This document shows, one piece after another, positions 19,570-29,598 of a stretch of DNA of 64,000 bases. Source of the stretch: Aliiglaciecola sp. M165 (lineage in GTDB: Bacteria > Pseudomonadota > Gammaproteobacteria > Enterobacterales > Alteromonadaceae); the NCBI RefSeq assembly GCF_007197995.1, contig NZ_VKKH01000006.1:372001-436000 (forward strand), written 5' to 3'. The notes beneath the pieces were generated by a model. That model was given only the letters and a program-made list of their open reading frames with translations. It had not been told where the DNA came from and did no database searches. Both the position numbers and the translations under genes were made by a program. Each line of letters opens with the position of its first letter. Within the stretch, counting starts at the first letter, position 1.

Positions 19570-20256
19570 GTGGAACTAACAAAAAACACCGGTTTAGATC
19601 CTAATTTATATTTACAACCTGAAGGCAAGCCTATTGATGATGGTAGTAACCAGCGCCTAACTCAGGAAGATTTCTTTGCCCTGTTAACAGAGCAGTTAGC
19701 CAATCAGGATCCGACTAAGCCGGTGGATAATGATCAGATGGTATCGCAAATGACAAGCTTTAGCATTTCAGAAGGCATAGATGAACTCAATGTTCAGTTT
19801 GAAGGGTTCGCTTCGTCAATGACCTCCAATCAAGCCCTTCAAGCATCGAGTCTGATTGGACAAGATGTGCTGCTTCCAGGAAATGTGGGATACCTAAGCG
19901 GCGCCGAACAGAACGTTTCAGGTGTCGTGATAACCGACAAGTCTACACAAGATCTGCAAATTACCATTGAAAGTGAGATTGGTGAAATTTTGAGAACCTT
20001 TGATGTAGGCACACAGCCTGCCGGTAATATTGAGTTTAATTGGGATGGTAAAGATGCCAACGGCAATCCGTTGCCTCCCGGCAATTACATAATCAAAGCG
20101 CAGGGCAGTCAATTTGGCGAGTCAACAACCTTACCCACAGCGGTTAATCGCCATGTGGATAGTGTGAGCCTTGCAGGCAATAACCAAGGTGTCATTTTAA
20201 ATTTGGATGGCGAAACCAGTGTCAATTTGAGTGAAGTCATTCAAATCGGGGGCTAA
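19570..20256 (+). CDS. flgD: Hook capping/assembly scaffold protein FlgD
   Basis: FlgD caps the growing hook and directs FlgE polymerisation. The 228-residue protein has the N-terminal export and assembly segment LTQEDFFALLTEQLANQDPTKPVDN with the QMVSQMTSFSISEGIDELN signature, followed by tudor-like and FlgD Ig-like domains (WDGKDANGNPLPPGNYIIKA). GTG start at 19570 behind GAGGATAA. It lies between flgC and flgE as usual. Confidence 0.94.
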   Translation: MELTKNTGLDPNLYLQPEGKPIDDGSNQRLTQEDFFALLTEQLANQDPTKPVDNDQMVSQMTSFSISEGIDELNVQFEGFASSMTSNQALQASSLIGQDVLLPGNVGYLSGAEQNVSGVVITDKSTQDLQITIESEIGEILRTFDVGTQPAGNIEFNWDGKDANGNPLPPGNYIIKAQGSQFGESTTLPTAVNRHVDSVSLAGNNQGVILNLDGETSVNLSEVIQIGG

Positions 20257-20297
20257 TGCCAACATGTTAGTCCGATTAGTTTAGGAGAGAATAAGCA

Positions 20298-21686
20298 ATG
20301 TCTTTTAATATAGCATTAAGTGGTGTTTCCGCCGCACAAAGAGACTTAGATGTCACCGCAAACAATATTGCCAACGTGAACACTGTTGGTTTTAAAGAGT
20401 CCCGTGCCGAGTTTGGCGACGTTTATGCCGCATCCTTGCTTTCTGGTGGACGAACCAAAGTCGGTGATGGTGTGTTGACCCAAGAGGTCGCTCAGCAGTT
20501 TTCTCAAGGTAGCCTACAATTTACCAATACGGCATTGGATTTGGCCATTACCGGTAATGGTTTTTTTGCCACTACGCCAGAAATTACCTCACGTGATTTT
20601 TCCTTTACTCGCGCAGGTCAATTCAAGCTAGACCAAGACAACTTTGTGGTCAATTCAAACGGCGACAACTTAATGGGGTTCCCTGTTAATTCAGATGGTA
20701 CATCCGCTTCTGTCGCACTCAGTACGACTGTGCCTGTGCGTATACCTGATTCGTCGGGTTCTCCGCAGCCTACATCTGAAGTGTCGCCTCGATTTAACCT
20801 ACCAGCAGGCGATGATGCGGTAGATGTAGATTTATTCGATCCAAATGACCCACTTACTTATAACGCAGCAACTTCTATCACTGTATACGATTCGTTAGGT
20901 GATAGTCATGTCATGACCTATTACTTTATGAAAGACGCGGATCCTGCTGTCACTAACGAATGGGTGGTTGTAACCTATATTGACGATACGCCTATTGATA
21001 CGGCTGGTGATACAGCAAACGTGGCCGGAGCTGATCCAGATAACATCGCCGGTGCAACATCATTGGGTGCCGACGCAGTATCAGGATTTAGAATGCAATT
21101 TAGCAGTGGTGGAGATTTTATTGGTATTGAAAATGGCGATGGTACCGCCGTCGCTACGGGCGATATCTCCACCGTTGAATTGGGTAATCCACCGCTTACC
21201 AACGGCTCGGATGCAACGCAAACTATTACCACCAATTTTGCCCTAGATGGAACTAACGCTACGCCAGATGAGCCTACACAGTTTGCCTCAGCATTTGAAG
21301 TCACCTCGCTAGAGCAAGACGGTTTGCCAGTAGGGCGATTAACCGGCATCGATATTGGCCCTGATGGATTGGTTCGAGCAACCTTTTCAAATGGTACGTC
21401 TGAACCTGTTGTTCGTGTTGCGCTAGTGCGTTTTTCCAATGAGCAAGGGTTGACCCAGCAAAGTAATACCCAATGGCAGGAAAGTATTCTGTCAGGTGAA
21501 GCCTTAGCGGGTGAAGCGACAACGGGGACTTTCGGTGATATCAACTCCTCAGCCCTGGAGCAAGCCAATGTTAACTTGACCACAGAGCTGATTGATTTGA
21601 TCATTGCTCAGCGAAACTTCCAAGCGAATTCTCGAGCGTTGGAAGTCAACAACCAGTTGAACCAGACAATACTGAACATCCGATAA
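20298..21686 (+). CDS. flgE: Flagellar hook protein FlgE
   Basis: Hook subunit, 462 residues. The N-terminal ALSGVSAAQRDLDVTANNIANVNTVGF motif, the hook-core GNGFFATTPE, and the C-terminal LEQANVNLTTELIDLIIAQRNFQANSRALEV are all present. The central variable domain is Asp/Thr-rich. The GGAGAGAATAAGC ribosome binding site supports the start. A terminator follows 26 bases after the stop, separating flgE from flgF. Confidence 0.95.
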   Translation: MSFNIALSGVSAAQRDLDVTANNIANVNTVGFKESRAEFGDVYAASLLSGGRTKVGDGVLTQEVAQQFSQGSLQFTNTALDLAITGNGFFATTPEITSRDFSFTRAGQFKLDQDNFVVNSNGDNLMGFPVNSDGTSASVALSTTVPVRIPDSSGSPQPTSEVSPRFNLPAGDDAVDVDLFDPNDPLTYNAATSITVYDSLGDSHVMTYYFMKDADPAVTNEWVVVTYIDDTPIDTAGDTANVAGADPDNIAGATSLGADAVSGFRMQFSSGGDFIGIENGDGTAVATGDISTVELGNPPLTNGSDATQTITTNFALDGTNATPDEPTQFASAFEVTSLEQDGLPVGRLTGIDIGPDGLVRATFSNGTSEPVVRVALVRFSNEQGLTQQSNTQWQESILSGEALAGEATTGTFGDINSSALEQANVNLTTELIDLIIAQRNFQANSRALEVNNQLNQTILNIR

Positions 21687-21711
21687 TCGCTAAAGTATAA
21701 AACGATGATAA

Positions 21712-21733
21712 AGGCCGCTATTGCGGTCTTTTT
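21712..21733 (+). terminator. Intrinsic terminator between flgE and flgF
   Basis: AGGCCGC (21712-21718) pairs with GCGGTCT (21723-21729; one G-T pair) around a TATT loop, followed by T residues to 21733. It ends the flgBCDE transcript. Confidence 0.75.
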
Positions 21734-21804
21734 AATGCCATGTCTAAGCCATACCTCATATCAAAATTATCCTCACCTAAAAATCCACACAATTAGGCAG
21801 TTTC

Positions 21805-21820
21805 TGGCACCTTTATTGCA
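21805..21820 (+). promoter_or_regulatory. Sigma-54 promoter of the flgFGHIJ(KL) operon
   Basis: TGGCAC, 5 bases, TTGCA is a perfect match to the RpoN consensus with perfect spacing, 39 bases before the flgF ATG. Confidence 0.9.
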
Positions 21821-21858
21821 AAGATTTAAGCATGAATCATCAACGTCAATAAGATGTC

Positions 21859-22602
21859 ATGGACAAGCTACTTTATATTGCGGCAAGCGGTGCTAAACAA
21901 GATCTATTAGGGACTGCAGTTCGCGCGAATAATTTGGCCAATGCGCAAACCACTGGCTTTAAAGCTATGCTGGAAAATGCTCGTGCCATGCCGGCATATG
22001 GTGAGGGTACGCCTTCACGGGTATTTTCAATGACAGAGTCGCCTTCAAATAACTATGAAGGCGGAGCCATGATCCAAACTAATCGTGAATTAGATGTTGC
22101 TATTCAAGGTGACGGTTGGTTCAGTGTTTTAGACTCACAAGGTAACGAGGCCTATACCCGTGCCGGTAGCTTGCAAATGGGCGCCGATGGCAGTCTGGAA
22201 GATGCGCACGGTAATACTGTGGTAGGTGATGTCGGTGCTATTTTTCTACCTATACCGCTATCAAACATCAATATTGCCAATGATGGCACTATCTCAGTTC
22301 GTCCCCAGGGCGCGCCAGAAACCGTTTTAGAAGAAGTTGGGCGGCTAAAGTTTGTCAATCCTAATGTTCGCAACATGGAACGCGGAGAGGATGGCTTATT
22401 TCGTCTTAAAGATGGTCAGCAAGCTGATGAAGACATCAATGTCCGGGTACGTACCGGTATGTTAGAAGGCAGCAACGTCAATGCGATTGAAGAAATGGTC
22501 AACATGATCAGCCTACAACGGCACTACGAGATGCAAGTCAAATTGATGAAAAAAGCCGACACCATGGACATGCGCGGCAACATGTTACTCAGAATTATTT
22601 AA
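21859..22602 (+). CDS. flgF: Flagellar basal-body rod protein FlgF
   Basis: Rod subunit of 247 residues starting MDKLLYIAASGAKQDLLG, with RANNLANAQTTGFKAML and the C-terminal GSNVNAIEEMVNMISLQRHYEMQVKLMKKAD. It is the first gene behind the perfect sigma-54 site, so flgF onwards can be made independently of flgBCDE. FlgG follows 33 bases later. Confidence 0.94.
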   Translation: MDKLLYIAASGAKQDLLGTAVRANNLANAQTTGFKAMLENARAMPAYGEGTPSRVFSMTESPSNNYEGGAMIQTNRELDVAIQGDGWFSVLDSQGNEAYTRAGSLQMGADGSLEDAHGNTVVGDVGAIFLPIPLSNINIANDGTISVRPQGAPETVLEEVGRLKFVNPNVRNMERGEDGLFRLKDGQQADEDINVRVRTGMLEGSNVNAIEEMVNMISLQRHYEMQVKLMKKADTMDMRGNMLLRII

Positions 22603-22635
22603 GTTATTTTCAGAATTAATTAGCGGAGGTGAACA

Positions 22636-23424
22636 ATGCACCCAGCATTATGGATTAGCAAAACCGGACTCGATGCGGCACAAACTGATGTTGCCGTGAT
22701 ATCGAACAACCTGGCGAATGCCAGCACGGTTGGTTTTAAAAAAGATCGAGCCGTTTTTGAAGACTTGTTATATCAAAACATCAATCAGCCCGGTGGTCGC
22801 TCGTCAGCGGATACTGAATTACCTTCAGGCTTGATGCTAGGCGCAGGGAGTAAGGTTGTTGCTACACAGAAATCCCATACGCAAGGCAATATGCTCACAA
22901 CCGAAAACTCTCTGGATATGTCAATTCAAGGCCGCGGATTTTTTGAGATTTTACAACCAGATGGCACCTTAGCCTATACCCGAAATGGGCAGTTCACCTT
23001 AGATGATCAGGGGCAAATTGTCACACCCGGTGCGGGCTTTTTGTTACAGCCAAATATCACTGTTCCTGAAGATGCTCAACAGATCACTATTTCTCAAGAT
23101 GGCGAAGTCTCAGCTACATTGCGTGGTCAGGCCGACCCGGCAGTTTTGGGCCAAATTAGCTTATCAGATTTTATCAACCCAACTGGCTTGCAGCCAATCG
23201 GTCAAAATCTATATGTTGAAACCGCTGTGAGTGGTGCGCCATTACAAGGTGTACCGGGATTAGAAGGTTTGGGGTCTATTGTGCAAGGCGCTCTGGAAAC
23301 ATCCAATGTTAATGTGACCGAGGAACTGGTTAACTTAATCGAGAGCCAGCGTTTATATGAAATGAATTCAAAGGTTATTTCGTCAGTGGATCAAATGTTG
23401 GGTCAGGTTATTCAGCAACTTTAA
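22636..23424 (+). CDS. flgG: Flagellar distal rod protein FlgG
   Basis: Distal rod subunit of 262 residues. Motifs: WISKTGLDAAQTDVAVISNNLANASTVGFKK at the N-terminus, GRGFFEILQPDG in the core, and ETSNVNVTEELVNLIESQRLYEMNSKV at the C-terminus. The GCGGAGGTGAACA ribosome binding site is strong. FlgH follows 11 bases later. Confidence 0.95.
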   Translation: MHPALWISKTGLDAAQTDVAVISNNLANASTVGFKKDRAVFEDLLYQNINQPGGRSSADTELPSGLMLGAGSKVVATQKSHTQGNMLTTENSLDMSIQGRGFFEILQPDGTLAYTRNGQFTLDDQGQIVTPGAGFLLQPNITVPEDAQQITISQDGEVSATLRGQADPAVLGQISLSDFINPTGLQPIGQNLYVETAVSGAPLQGVPGLEGLGSIVQGALETSNVNVTEELVNLIESQRLYEMNSKVISSVDQMLGQVIQQL

Positions 23425-23435
23425 CGAGGTTTGTC

Positions 23436-24125
23436 ATGAGCAAACAGCTTTTTCTATTCGTTGTTATCGCGCTATGTGGACTTTCTGGGTGCGCGTCAAA
23501 TCAGCATGTTGGGCCTTTGCCCAATGATCCGTTTTATGCTCCGGTAATACCGGACATGCCACGGCAAAATCTTGCCGAAGATGGATCGATTTTTCAGGCT
23601 GATATGGCAAATAGCATCTATTCAGATGTAAAAGCCAGACGAGTAGGGGACATCATTACTGTTAATTTGAGGGAAAACACCAGCGCGACAAAATCCGCAG
23701 GCACGACAACTTCACGTGAAACTGAAGTTAGCGTTGATCCTTTATTGGGACTTGGCGGCAATGTAGTAAATATTGGTGGCAGAGGTATTCAATTTGATTT
23801 GGAATCTGAAAGCGATTTTGCTGGTGACGCTCAAGCCAATCAAAGTAACAATTTGAGTGGCAATATCTCTGTAACTGTGATCCAAGTATTGTCCAATCAA
23901 AACCTGCTGGTACGCGGTGAAAAGTGGATTACTTTAAACAATGGTGACGAATACATCCGCTTAACAGGTATTGTACGCCCGGCAGACATCAGCCCAACCA
24001 ACGAAATTGTCTCAACAAAAATAGCCAATGCACGGATTCAATATAGCGGAACAGGAACCTTCGCCAGCGCACAACAACAAGGCTGGTTAACAAAATTTTT
24101 CTCTTCTGAATGGTGGCCATTTTAA
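23436..24125 (+). CDS. flgH: Flagellar L-ring protein FlgH
   Basis: Outer-membrane lipoprotein forming the L-ring bushing. The 229-residue protein has lipobox LSGC (Cys19) and family motifs [29 protein letters not shown] and [27 protein letters not shown]. The stop overlaps the flgI start by one base (TAATG), so translation is coupled. Confidence 0.95.
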   Translation: MSKQLFLFVVIALCGLSGCASNQHVGPLPNDPFYAPVIPDMPRQNLAEDGSIFQADMANSIYSDVKARRVGDIITVNLRENTSATKSAGTTTSRETEVSVDPLLGLGGNVVNIGGRGIQFDLESESDFAGDAQANQSNNLSGNISVTVIQVLSNQNLLVRGEKWITLNNGDEYIRLTGIVRPADISPTNEIVSTKIANARIQYSGTGTFASAQQQGWLTKFFSSEWWPF

Positions 24126-25249
24126 TGCAATTATTTAAGCGCCAAACTGTTTTGGTTTACACATTAATCTTGATATTGTGCAGCCCGTTTAGTCAAGCTC
24201 AGCGCATAAAAGACCTGGTCTCAATTCAAGGTGTTCGAAGCAACCAGTTAGTCGGTTATGGCTTGGTCGTCGGTCTACCAGGTACGGGCGAACAAAGCCC
24301 TTTCACAGAGCAAAGTTTTCGGACTATGTTGTCAAATTTTGGTATTAGTTTAGCTTCTAACATTAAACCCAAGATTAAAAATGTCGCAGCCGTAGCCGTG
24401 CATGCAGAGCTTCCTGCTTTTATCAAACCTGGGCAAAAAATTGATGTAACGGTTTCTTCTGTAGGAGAAGCTGCCAGCTTGCAAGGTGGAACGCTTTTGC
24501 AAACATTTTTGAAAGGATTAGACGGCAATGTTTATGCTATTGCCCAAGGAAGTTTGGTAGTCAGTGGTTTTGGTGTTGAAGGGGCTGATGGCTCACGGAT
24601 CGTATCCAATACCCCTACCGTAGGCCGAATTGCCAATGGTGCGTTAGTCGAGCGTGCTGTACCTAGTGGTTTAATGCAAAACGACTTTTTGACACTGAAC
24701 CTGGACTCTCCAGATTTTTCCACGGCAAAAGCACTCGCCGACACCATTAACATGCGTTTGGGTGCAGAGCCAAGCAATGGTTTTGCGATTGCAACGCCCA
24801 TAGACGCTGCCTCTGTTCGGGTGACAGCCCCACGAGACGTGGGACAAAGAGTAGGATTTGTTGCCACCCTAGAGAATTTTGAATTCACCCCAGCCGATGC
24901 GCCGGCAAGAGTGATCATAAACAGTCGAACGGGAACCATCGTCATCGGTAAAGATGTAAGGCTATTACCTGCCGCGATCACCCATGGCGGTCTGACAGTA
25001 ACAATATCTGAATACCAAACCGTTTCTCAGCCCAATGCGTTGGCAGAAGGGGAAACCGTGGTCACTAACCAGTCTATCGTTGACGTTAATTTGGATGACA
25101 GCCGGATGTTTAAATTCGATCCGGGAGTCACCCTTGATCAACTCGTAAGAGCGGTGAATGAAGTGGGCGCTGCACCGGGTGATTTAATGGCAATCTTAGA
25201 GGCGCTGCGCGAAGCGGGAGCACTTCAGGGCGAGCTTGTGGTCATTTAG
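24125..25249 (+). CDS. flgI: Flagellar P-ring protein FlgI
   Basis: Periplasmic P-ring subunit. Starting at ATG 24125 (overlapping the flgH stop) gives 374 residues with a signal peptide [20 protein letters not shown] and a mature start near [20 protein letters not shown], the family hallmark. The C-terminal motif [42 protein letters not shown] is intact. An in-frame ATG at 24110 would only add MVAIL and lies inside flgH, so I did not use it. Confidence 0.94.
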   Translation: MQLFKRQTVLVYTLILILCSPFSQAQRIKDLVSIQGVRSNQLVGYGLVVGLPGTGEQSPFTEQSFRTMLSNFGISLASNIKPKIKNVAAVAVHAELPAFIKPGQKIDVTVSSVGEAASLQGGTLLQTFLKGLDGNVYAIAQGSLVVSGFGVEGADGSRIVSNTPTVGRIANGALVERAVPSGLMQNDFLTLNLDSPDFSTAKALADTINMRLGAEPSNGFAIATPIDAASVRVTAPRDVGQRVGFVATLENFEFTPADAPARVIINSRTGTIVIGKDVRLLPAAITHGGLTVTISEYQTVSQPNALAEGETVVTNQSIVDVNLDDSRMFKFDPGVTLDQLVRAVNEVGAAPGDLMAILEALREAGALQGELVVI

Positions 25250-25269
25250 GCCCAGGATATTTCATTACC

Positions 25270-26241
25270 ATGGATATGAAAAATCACATCAATAGCCAAA
25301 TGGAAATGTCACGAAATGTGCATGACATGCAAGGCATTGATAAATTGCGTCAGGCGGCTCAAAGCGGTGACAAAGACGCCTTGCAAGAGGCTGCCAAGCA
25401 ATTTGAAGCGATATTTGTACAAATGATGCTCAAGTCTATGCGTAAAGCGCAAGACGCACTCGCTGATGAAAATAGTCCGTTTAATTCTCAACAAGTTAAA
25501 TTTTATCGAGACATGCACGATCAGCAGCTCGCGGTAGATTTATCCACTCGCGGCAATATGGGCATTGCCGAACTGATTGTTCAACAGCTCAGCCCTGGCA
25601 AAGATGGTTTTATGCCCGCCAGTGCACTGCGTGAAAACGCCAACCTGGCCGGTTTAAGCCGTCAGGAAAGTATGCAATATCAAACGCCTACTACCGCCGA
25701 AGGAGCAGAGAAGCAGGTTAATCAAAACGCCAGCAAACAGGCTGCTTTTTCGTCACCTTCTGAATTTATTGCCACGTTATTGCCGCATGCACAAAACTTC
25801 GCCAAACAAATTGGTATAGACGCCAAAGCTCTGTTGGCGCAGGCAGCGGTGGAAACTGGCTGGGGGCGTTACATGATCCATGATGCCAAAGGCGAAAATT
25901 CTCACAATCTCTTTGGTATCAAAGCAGATAGTCGTTGGGATGGCGAAAAAACTTCAATCAATACTATTGAGTTTGAACAAGGTGTAGCAAAGCAGCAAAA
26001 AGCCAGCTTTAGAAGTTACGACTCTTTTACTGACGCATTAAAAGACTATGTGTCATTTGTCACAGAAAACCCGCGTTACAAAGAGGCCTTGCAAAACACA
26101 ACCGACCCTAAAAGCTACTTTGAGCATTTACAGGGCGCTGGATACGCTACGGATCCAAATTATGCTGAAAAAATTATGTCTGTGTTGAACAGTGACACCT
26201 TCAAATCAGCACTTTCGTTTGGCAGCGGCGGAGGCGAATAA
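25270..26241 (+). CDS. flgJ: Rod-binding protein / peptidoglycan hydrolase FlgJ
   Basis: The bifunctional gammaproteobacterial FlgJ caps the rod and opens peptidoglycan for it. The 323-residue protein has the N-terminal rod-binding domain (about 25-110; AAKQFEAIFVQMMLKSMRKA) and a C-terminal GH73 glucosaminidase domain (about 160-320), with the catalytic Glu195 in LAQAAVETGWGRYMI. A Gln/Ala-rich linker joins them. It sits at its usual place after flgI. Confidence 0.94.
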   Translation: MDMKNHINSQMEMSRNVHDMQGIDKLRQAAQSGDKDALQEAAKQFEAIFVQMMLKSMRKAQDALADENSPFNSQQVKFYRDMHDQQLAVDLSTRGNMGIAELIVQQLSPGKDGFMPASALRENANLAGLSRQESMQYQTPTTAEGAEKQVNQNASKQAAFSSPSEFIATLLPHAQNFAKQIGIDAKALLAQAAVETGWGRYMIHDAKGENSHNLFGIKADSRWDGEKTSINTIEFEQGVAKQQKASFRSYDSFTDALKDYVSFVTENPRYKEALQNTTDPKSYFEHLQGAGYATDPNYAEKIMSVLNSDTFKSALSFGSGGGE

Positions 26242-26265
26242 TATGTCTGATTGGAAGTTTTTGTC

Positions 26266-28359
26266 ATGATCCGTGCAGCAGATTTATTCACCATTGCAAC
26301 AAGTGGCGTTAGAGCTAGTAACCAACTTTTGTCGACAACCAGTAATAATATTGCCAACGTGAATACCGAAGGCTATGTGCGCGAGCGAACTACCTTCGAG
26401 AGCCAACTTGTGGGCGGTGTCGGTCGCGGTATGACGGAGCGGGTCATCAATACCTTTGCACAAAATCAATTGCGTCGGGACACCACCCAAGTCGGAGAGT
26501 TTGAAACCTACTTTCAGCGGGCGTCAGTGCTTGACAACATCTTTGCCAGCGAAGCAAATAGTTTTTCCAGCAGCATGAGCCGCTTTTTTAGCTCGCTTCA
26601 GACCGCAACAGACGAGCCGACTAATATGGCCGCCAGACAATTGGTGTTAGGTGAAGCCAACGCTCTTATTGGCCAGGTAAGCACACTCTCACGGTTTATG
26701 GACGACAAAGAAAGAGAACTCAATCTTGAAATGGATGCGATGACTGATCGTGCCAATAACCTTATTCAAACGATCGCTGATTTGAACAAAAACATCGTTG
26801 TTGCAGAAGGGAATAATTTATTTGATGAACCCGGCGTTTTAAAAAACGAGCGTGATCAGGCGATTTTGGAACTCTCCAAAATGATGTCGATTGAGACAAG
26901 AGACAATGGACGTGAAGACGGTTCGGTAATGGTGAATTTGTCATCCGGTGAATCATTGGTGTTAGAGGATGGTTCGTTTAACTTATTTCAACTCAGTGGC
27001 GATCCCGATCCGGCTTATCGCAATCTTTATCTCGCTAGCACTGGTAAACCGACTACCTTGCGTTTGCCGGAAATGAATCTGGGCGGTGAGATCGGCGGGT
27101 TATTTCGTTATAGGGACGAGATCCTGGCTGAAGGACAAAGAGAACTAGGGCAAATTGCTTTGGCTCTAACTTCTGCCGTTAACGAACAAAATCGATTGGG
27201 CATGGACTTCGATCTACAACTTGGCGGCAATGTATTCTCCAATCCAGAGTTTCAGGGCCTCAATTATGCCGCAAACTCAAACTTGGCGCTTACCATTAAT
27301 GGGCGTATGACTGAATCCGCAGCATCACAAATCACAAGTGCTGATTACCTTGTCGAGATCACGGGTACAACCGCCGGTGCGCCCGATACGGTTGATTTTA
27401 CCGTAACCTTAGTTAACCCTGATGGTACTGAAGTGACGGACACCAGTGGGAATGTCATCACCCAGACTTACACTGGAGTCGAAGCAGCAAGCGGCACGTT
27501 CACCGAAGTTATTGGTGGATTGGAATTGGATTTTCCCGATGGCGCAACCTACGCAGCGGGAGACCGGTTTGTTATACAGCCAACAAAATCGGGTGCTCAG
27601 CGGATTGATGTGATCATGACAAGGCCCGAAGATATTGCGCTGGCATCACCATTTCGCGTGGACAGTGAACTCGCCAACCTCGGTGATGCGGTGCTTACTG
27701 CATCTTCTGTCACTAACACCTTTGTTGATACGACGTTGACAGATCCAGATGCTTCTGCCTTTGACGGGGCGGGAGGCTTTGTTGCTGGCAGCCCAGCAAG
27801 AATAGAGTTTAATAGTGAAACGGAGTTTGCGTTATATGATGAAGCAAATAACTTGCTTGTTACCGTGTCTGGGGTGACAAATTACACCGATTTAATGAAC
27901 CAAGCCGCCAACGCAGCAGGTTGGCCTTTTGGTGCACAAACGGACTTCCCCGGATTTGACTTCAGTCTTCAAGGAACGCCGGTCGCTGGAGACGCTTTTA
28001 CCATCGGTTACAATACCAATGGTGTTGATGACAACCGCAATGGATTGGAACTGGCAGCATTGCAAAATGAAGATTCGATGTTGCAGAATAATAATGGTAC
28101 TACGCTCATTTCGTTCCAAGAATCTTACGCTAATATCGTTAGCGACATCGGTGCAAAAACTGCTTCGGCTGATATTTCGTTAACTGCCGCAGAAGCCATG
28201 CAATCTCAATCTGAAAATTGGTTCCAATCGGTGTCCGGAGTGAACTTGGATGAGGAAGCGGCCAATCTGGTTAGGTATCAACAAACATACTCTGCTGCGG
28301 CTAGAATTTTGACAACTGCCCAATCATTGTTTGACACTATCTTCAGTGCAACAAGGTAA
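26266..28359 (+). CDS. flgK: Flagellar hook-associated protein 1, FlgK
   Basis: First hook-filament junction protein. ATG at 26266 gives 697 residues starting MIRAADLFTIATSGVRASNQ; a TTG at 26251 would add five unlikely residues. N-terminal TTSNNIANVNTEGYVRERT and C-terminal SGVNLDEEAANLVRYQQTYSAAARILTTAQSLFDTI are family signatures. The central region (about 340-600) is long and rich in Asp, Thr and Ala, larger than in E. coli FlgK (547 aa) but common in marine relatives. FlgL follows 9 bases later. Confidence 0.94.
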   Translation: MIRAADLFTIATSGVRASNQLLSTTSNNIANVNTEGYVRERTTFESQLVGGVGRGMTERVINTFAQNQLRRDTTQVGEFETYFQRASVLDNIFASEANSFSSSMSRFFSSLQTATDEPTNMAARQLVLGEANALIGQVSTLSRFMDDKERELNLEMDAMTDRANNLIQTIADLNKNIVVAEGNNLFDEPGVLKNERDQAILELSKMMSIETRDNGREDGSVMVNLSSGESLVLEDGSFNLFQLSGDPDPAYRNLYLASTGKPTTLRLPEMNLGGEIGGLFRYRDEILAEGQRELGQIALALTSAVNEQNRLGMDFDLQLGGNVFSNPEFQGLNYAANSNLALTINGRMTESAASQITSADYLVEITGTTAGAPDTVDFTVTLVNPDGTEVTDTSGNVITQTYTGVEAASGTFTEVIGGLELDFPDGATYAAGDRFVIQPTKSGAQRIDVIMTRPEDIALASPFRVDSELANLGDAVLTASSVTNTFVDTTLTDPDASAFDGAGGFVAGSPARIEFNSETEFALYDEANNLLVTVSGVTNYTDLMNQAANAAGWPFGAQTDFPGFDFSLQGTPVAGDAFTIGYNTNGVDDNRNGLELAALQNEDSMLQNNNGTTLISFQESYANIVSDIGAKTASADISLTAAEAMQSQSENWFQSVSGVNLDEEAANLVRYQQTYSAAARILTTAQSLFDTIFSATR

Positions 28360-28368
28360 TTATTCATC

Positions 28369-29598
28369 ATGACTCGAATATCCACCAATCAGATTTTTGA
28401 TCGAAGTATTGACGCAATCACCCGTAATCAGGGCGACCTTTCAGATATCCAGCAGCAGTTATCGTCGGGTAAAAAGTTGCTTCGGCCTTCTGATGATCCT
28501 GTTGGTGCGGCGCAAGTGGTTCGTCTAACAGAAGAATTAGACAAAATTACTCAATATCAACGCAACAATGATTTGCTGCAAAATTCGTTGGAGCAAGAAG
28601 AAGTGGTATTGCAAAATATCAATAACGCGTTAGATCGCGCTCGGGTGTTGATGATCCAATCGGGGAATGGTGTTTATGACAAAACGGACTTGCAGGCCAT
28701 AGGTATAGAGATTGGTTCGATTCGAGACGAAGTCTTTGGATTGATGAACACGCAAAACTCCAATGGCGAATATATATTTGCGGGCTACCAATCTCAAACC
28801 CAAGCTTTCAGTTTTGATCCATCTTCGACAGGGAAGAAATACACATTTTCTGGCGATGATGGGGTAAAACGCATTCAAGTATCCGATGCTGTTTCTATCC
28901 AGAGCAATAGTTCAGGAAAAAGCGTTTTTGAAGATGTGCTGGCTCGGTTCAATGTTTCGATTACTGCTCAAGCCGGGACCACCTCTGTTGATTCGCGGAT
29001 ATCCGAGCAAGCAGCGTTTGACCGGTTTTTTACACAAAATTATGATGCTGTGACCCCAGCAAACAACGATTATCGGGCGACCATACTAGCCGGCAATCAA
29101 ATCCAAATTGATAATATTGGACTGGGTACGACTGTCGATACACTGAGCTTTGAATCCGGACAACCCTTCGTGTTTGAGGGGATCGAATTTACCGTCTCTG
29201 GTGGAGTCGGAGATTCCTTTGATTTTGAGTTAAACGAACCTGAAAAAAATAATGTCGCCGAAACACTAAACCAATTCTTTGAAGCATTAAACGATGAAAG
29301 TTTGTCTGATGCGGATTTTCAAGAATCCATTGCTGACGCACTGGTCGCTTTGGACAATGGTTCAAAATCCCTAGCCAATGCAACGTCTTCGTTAGGGGGA
29401 AGAATTAACGTCGCCCAATCGGTTTTGGAGTCCAATTTAGATCTGGAAATTGCTCATAAGTCTGCGCGTTCGGTTATCGAAGACGTTGACTATGCCGAAG
29501 CGGTGTCGGAATTGAGTAAACAGGAAACAGCATTACAGGCAGCACAGGCAACCTTTTCACGAGTCACGGGATTAACCCTGTTCGACTTTATTCGTTAG
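28369..29598 (+). CDS. flgL: Flagellar hook-associated protein 3, FlgL
   Basis: Second hook-filament junction protein, flagellin-like. The 409 residues start MTRISTNQIFDRSIDAI, with QQLSSGKKLLRPSDDPVGAAQVVRL at the N-terminus and DYAEAVSELSKQETALQAAQATFSRVTGLTLFDFI at the C-terminus. Its stop overlaps by 4 bases the stop of the convergent sialidase-like gene, and no terminator is visible between them. Confidence 0.94.
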   Translation: MTRISTNQIFDRSIDAITRNQGDLSDIQQQLSSGKKLLRPSDDPVGAAQVVRLTEELDKITQYQRNNDLLQNSLEQEEVVLQNINNALDRARVLMIQSGNGVYDKTDLQAIGIEIGSIRDEVFGLMNTQNSNGEYIFAGYQSQTQAFSFDPSSTGKKYTFSGDDGVKRIQVSDAVSIQSNSSGKSVFEDVLARFNVSITAQAGTTSVDSRISEQAAFDRFFTQNYDAVTPANNDYRATILAGNQIQIDNIGLGTTVDTLSFESGQPFVFEGIEFTVSGGVGDSFDFELNEPEKNNVAETLNQFFEALNDESLSDADFQESIADALVALDNGSKSLANATSSLGGRINVAQSVLESNLDLEIAHKSARSVIEDVDYAEAVSELSKQETALQAAQATFSRVTGLTLFDFIR

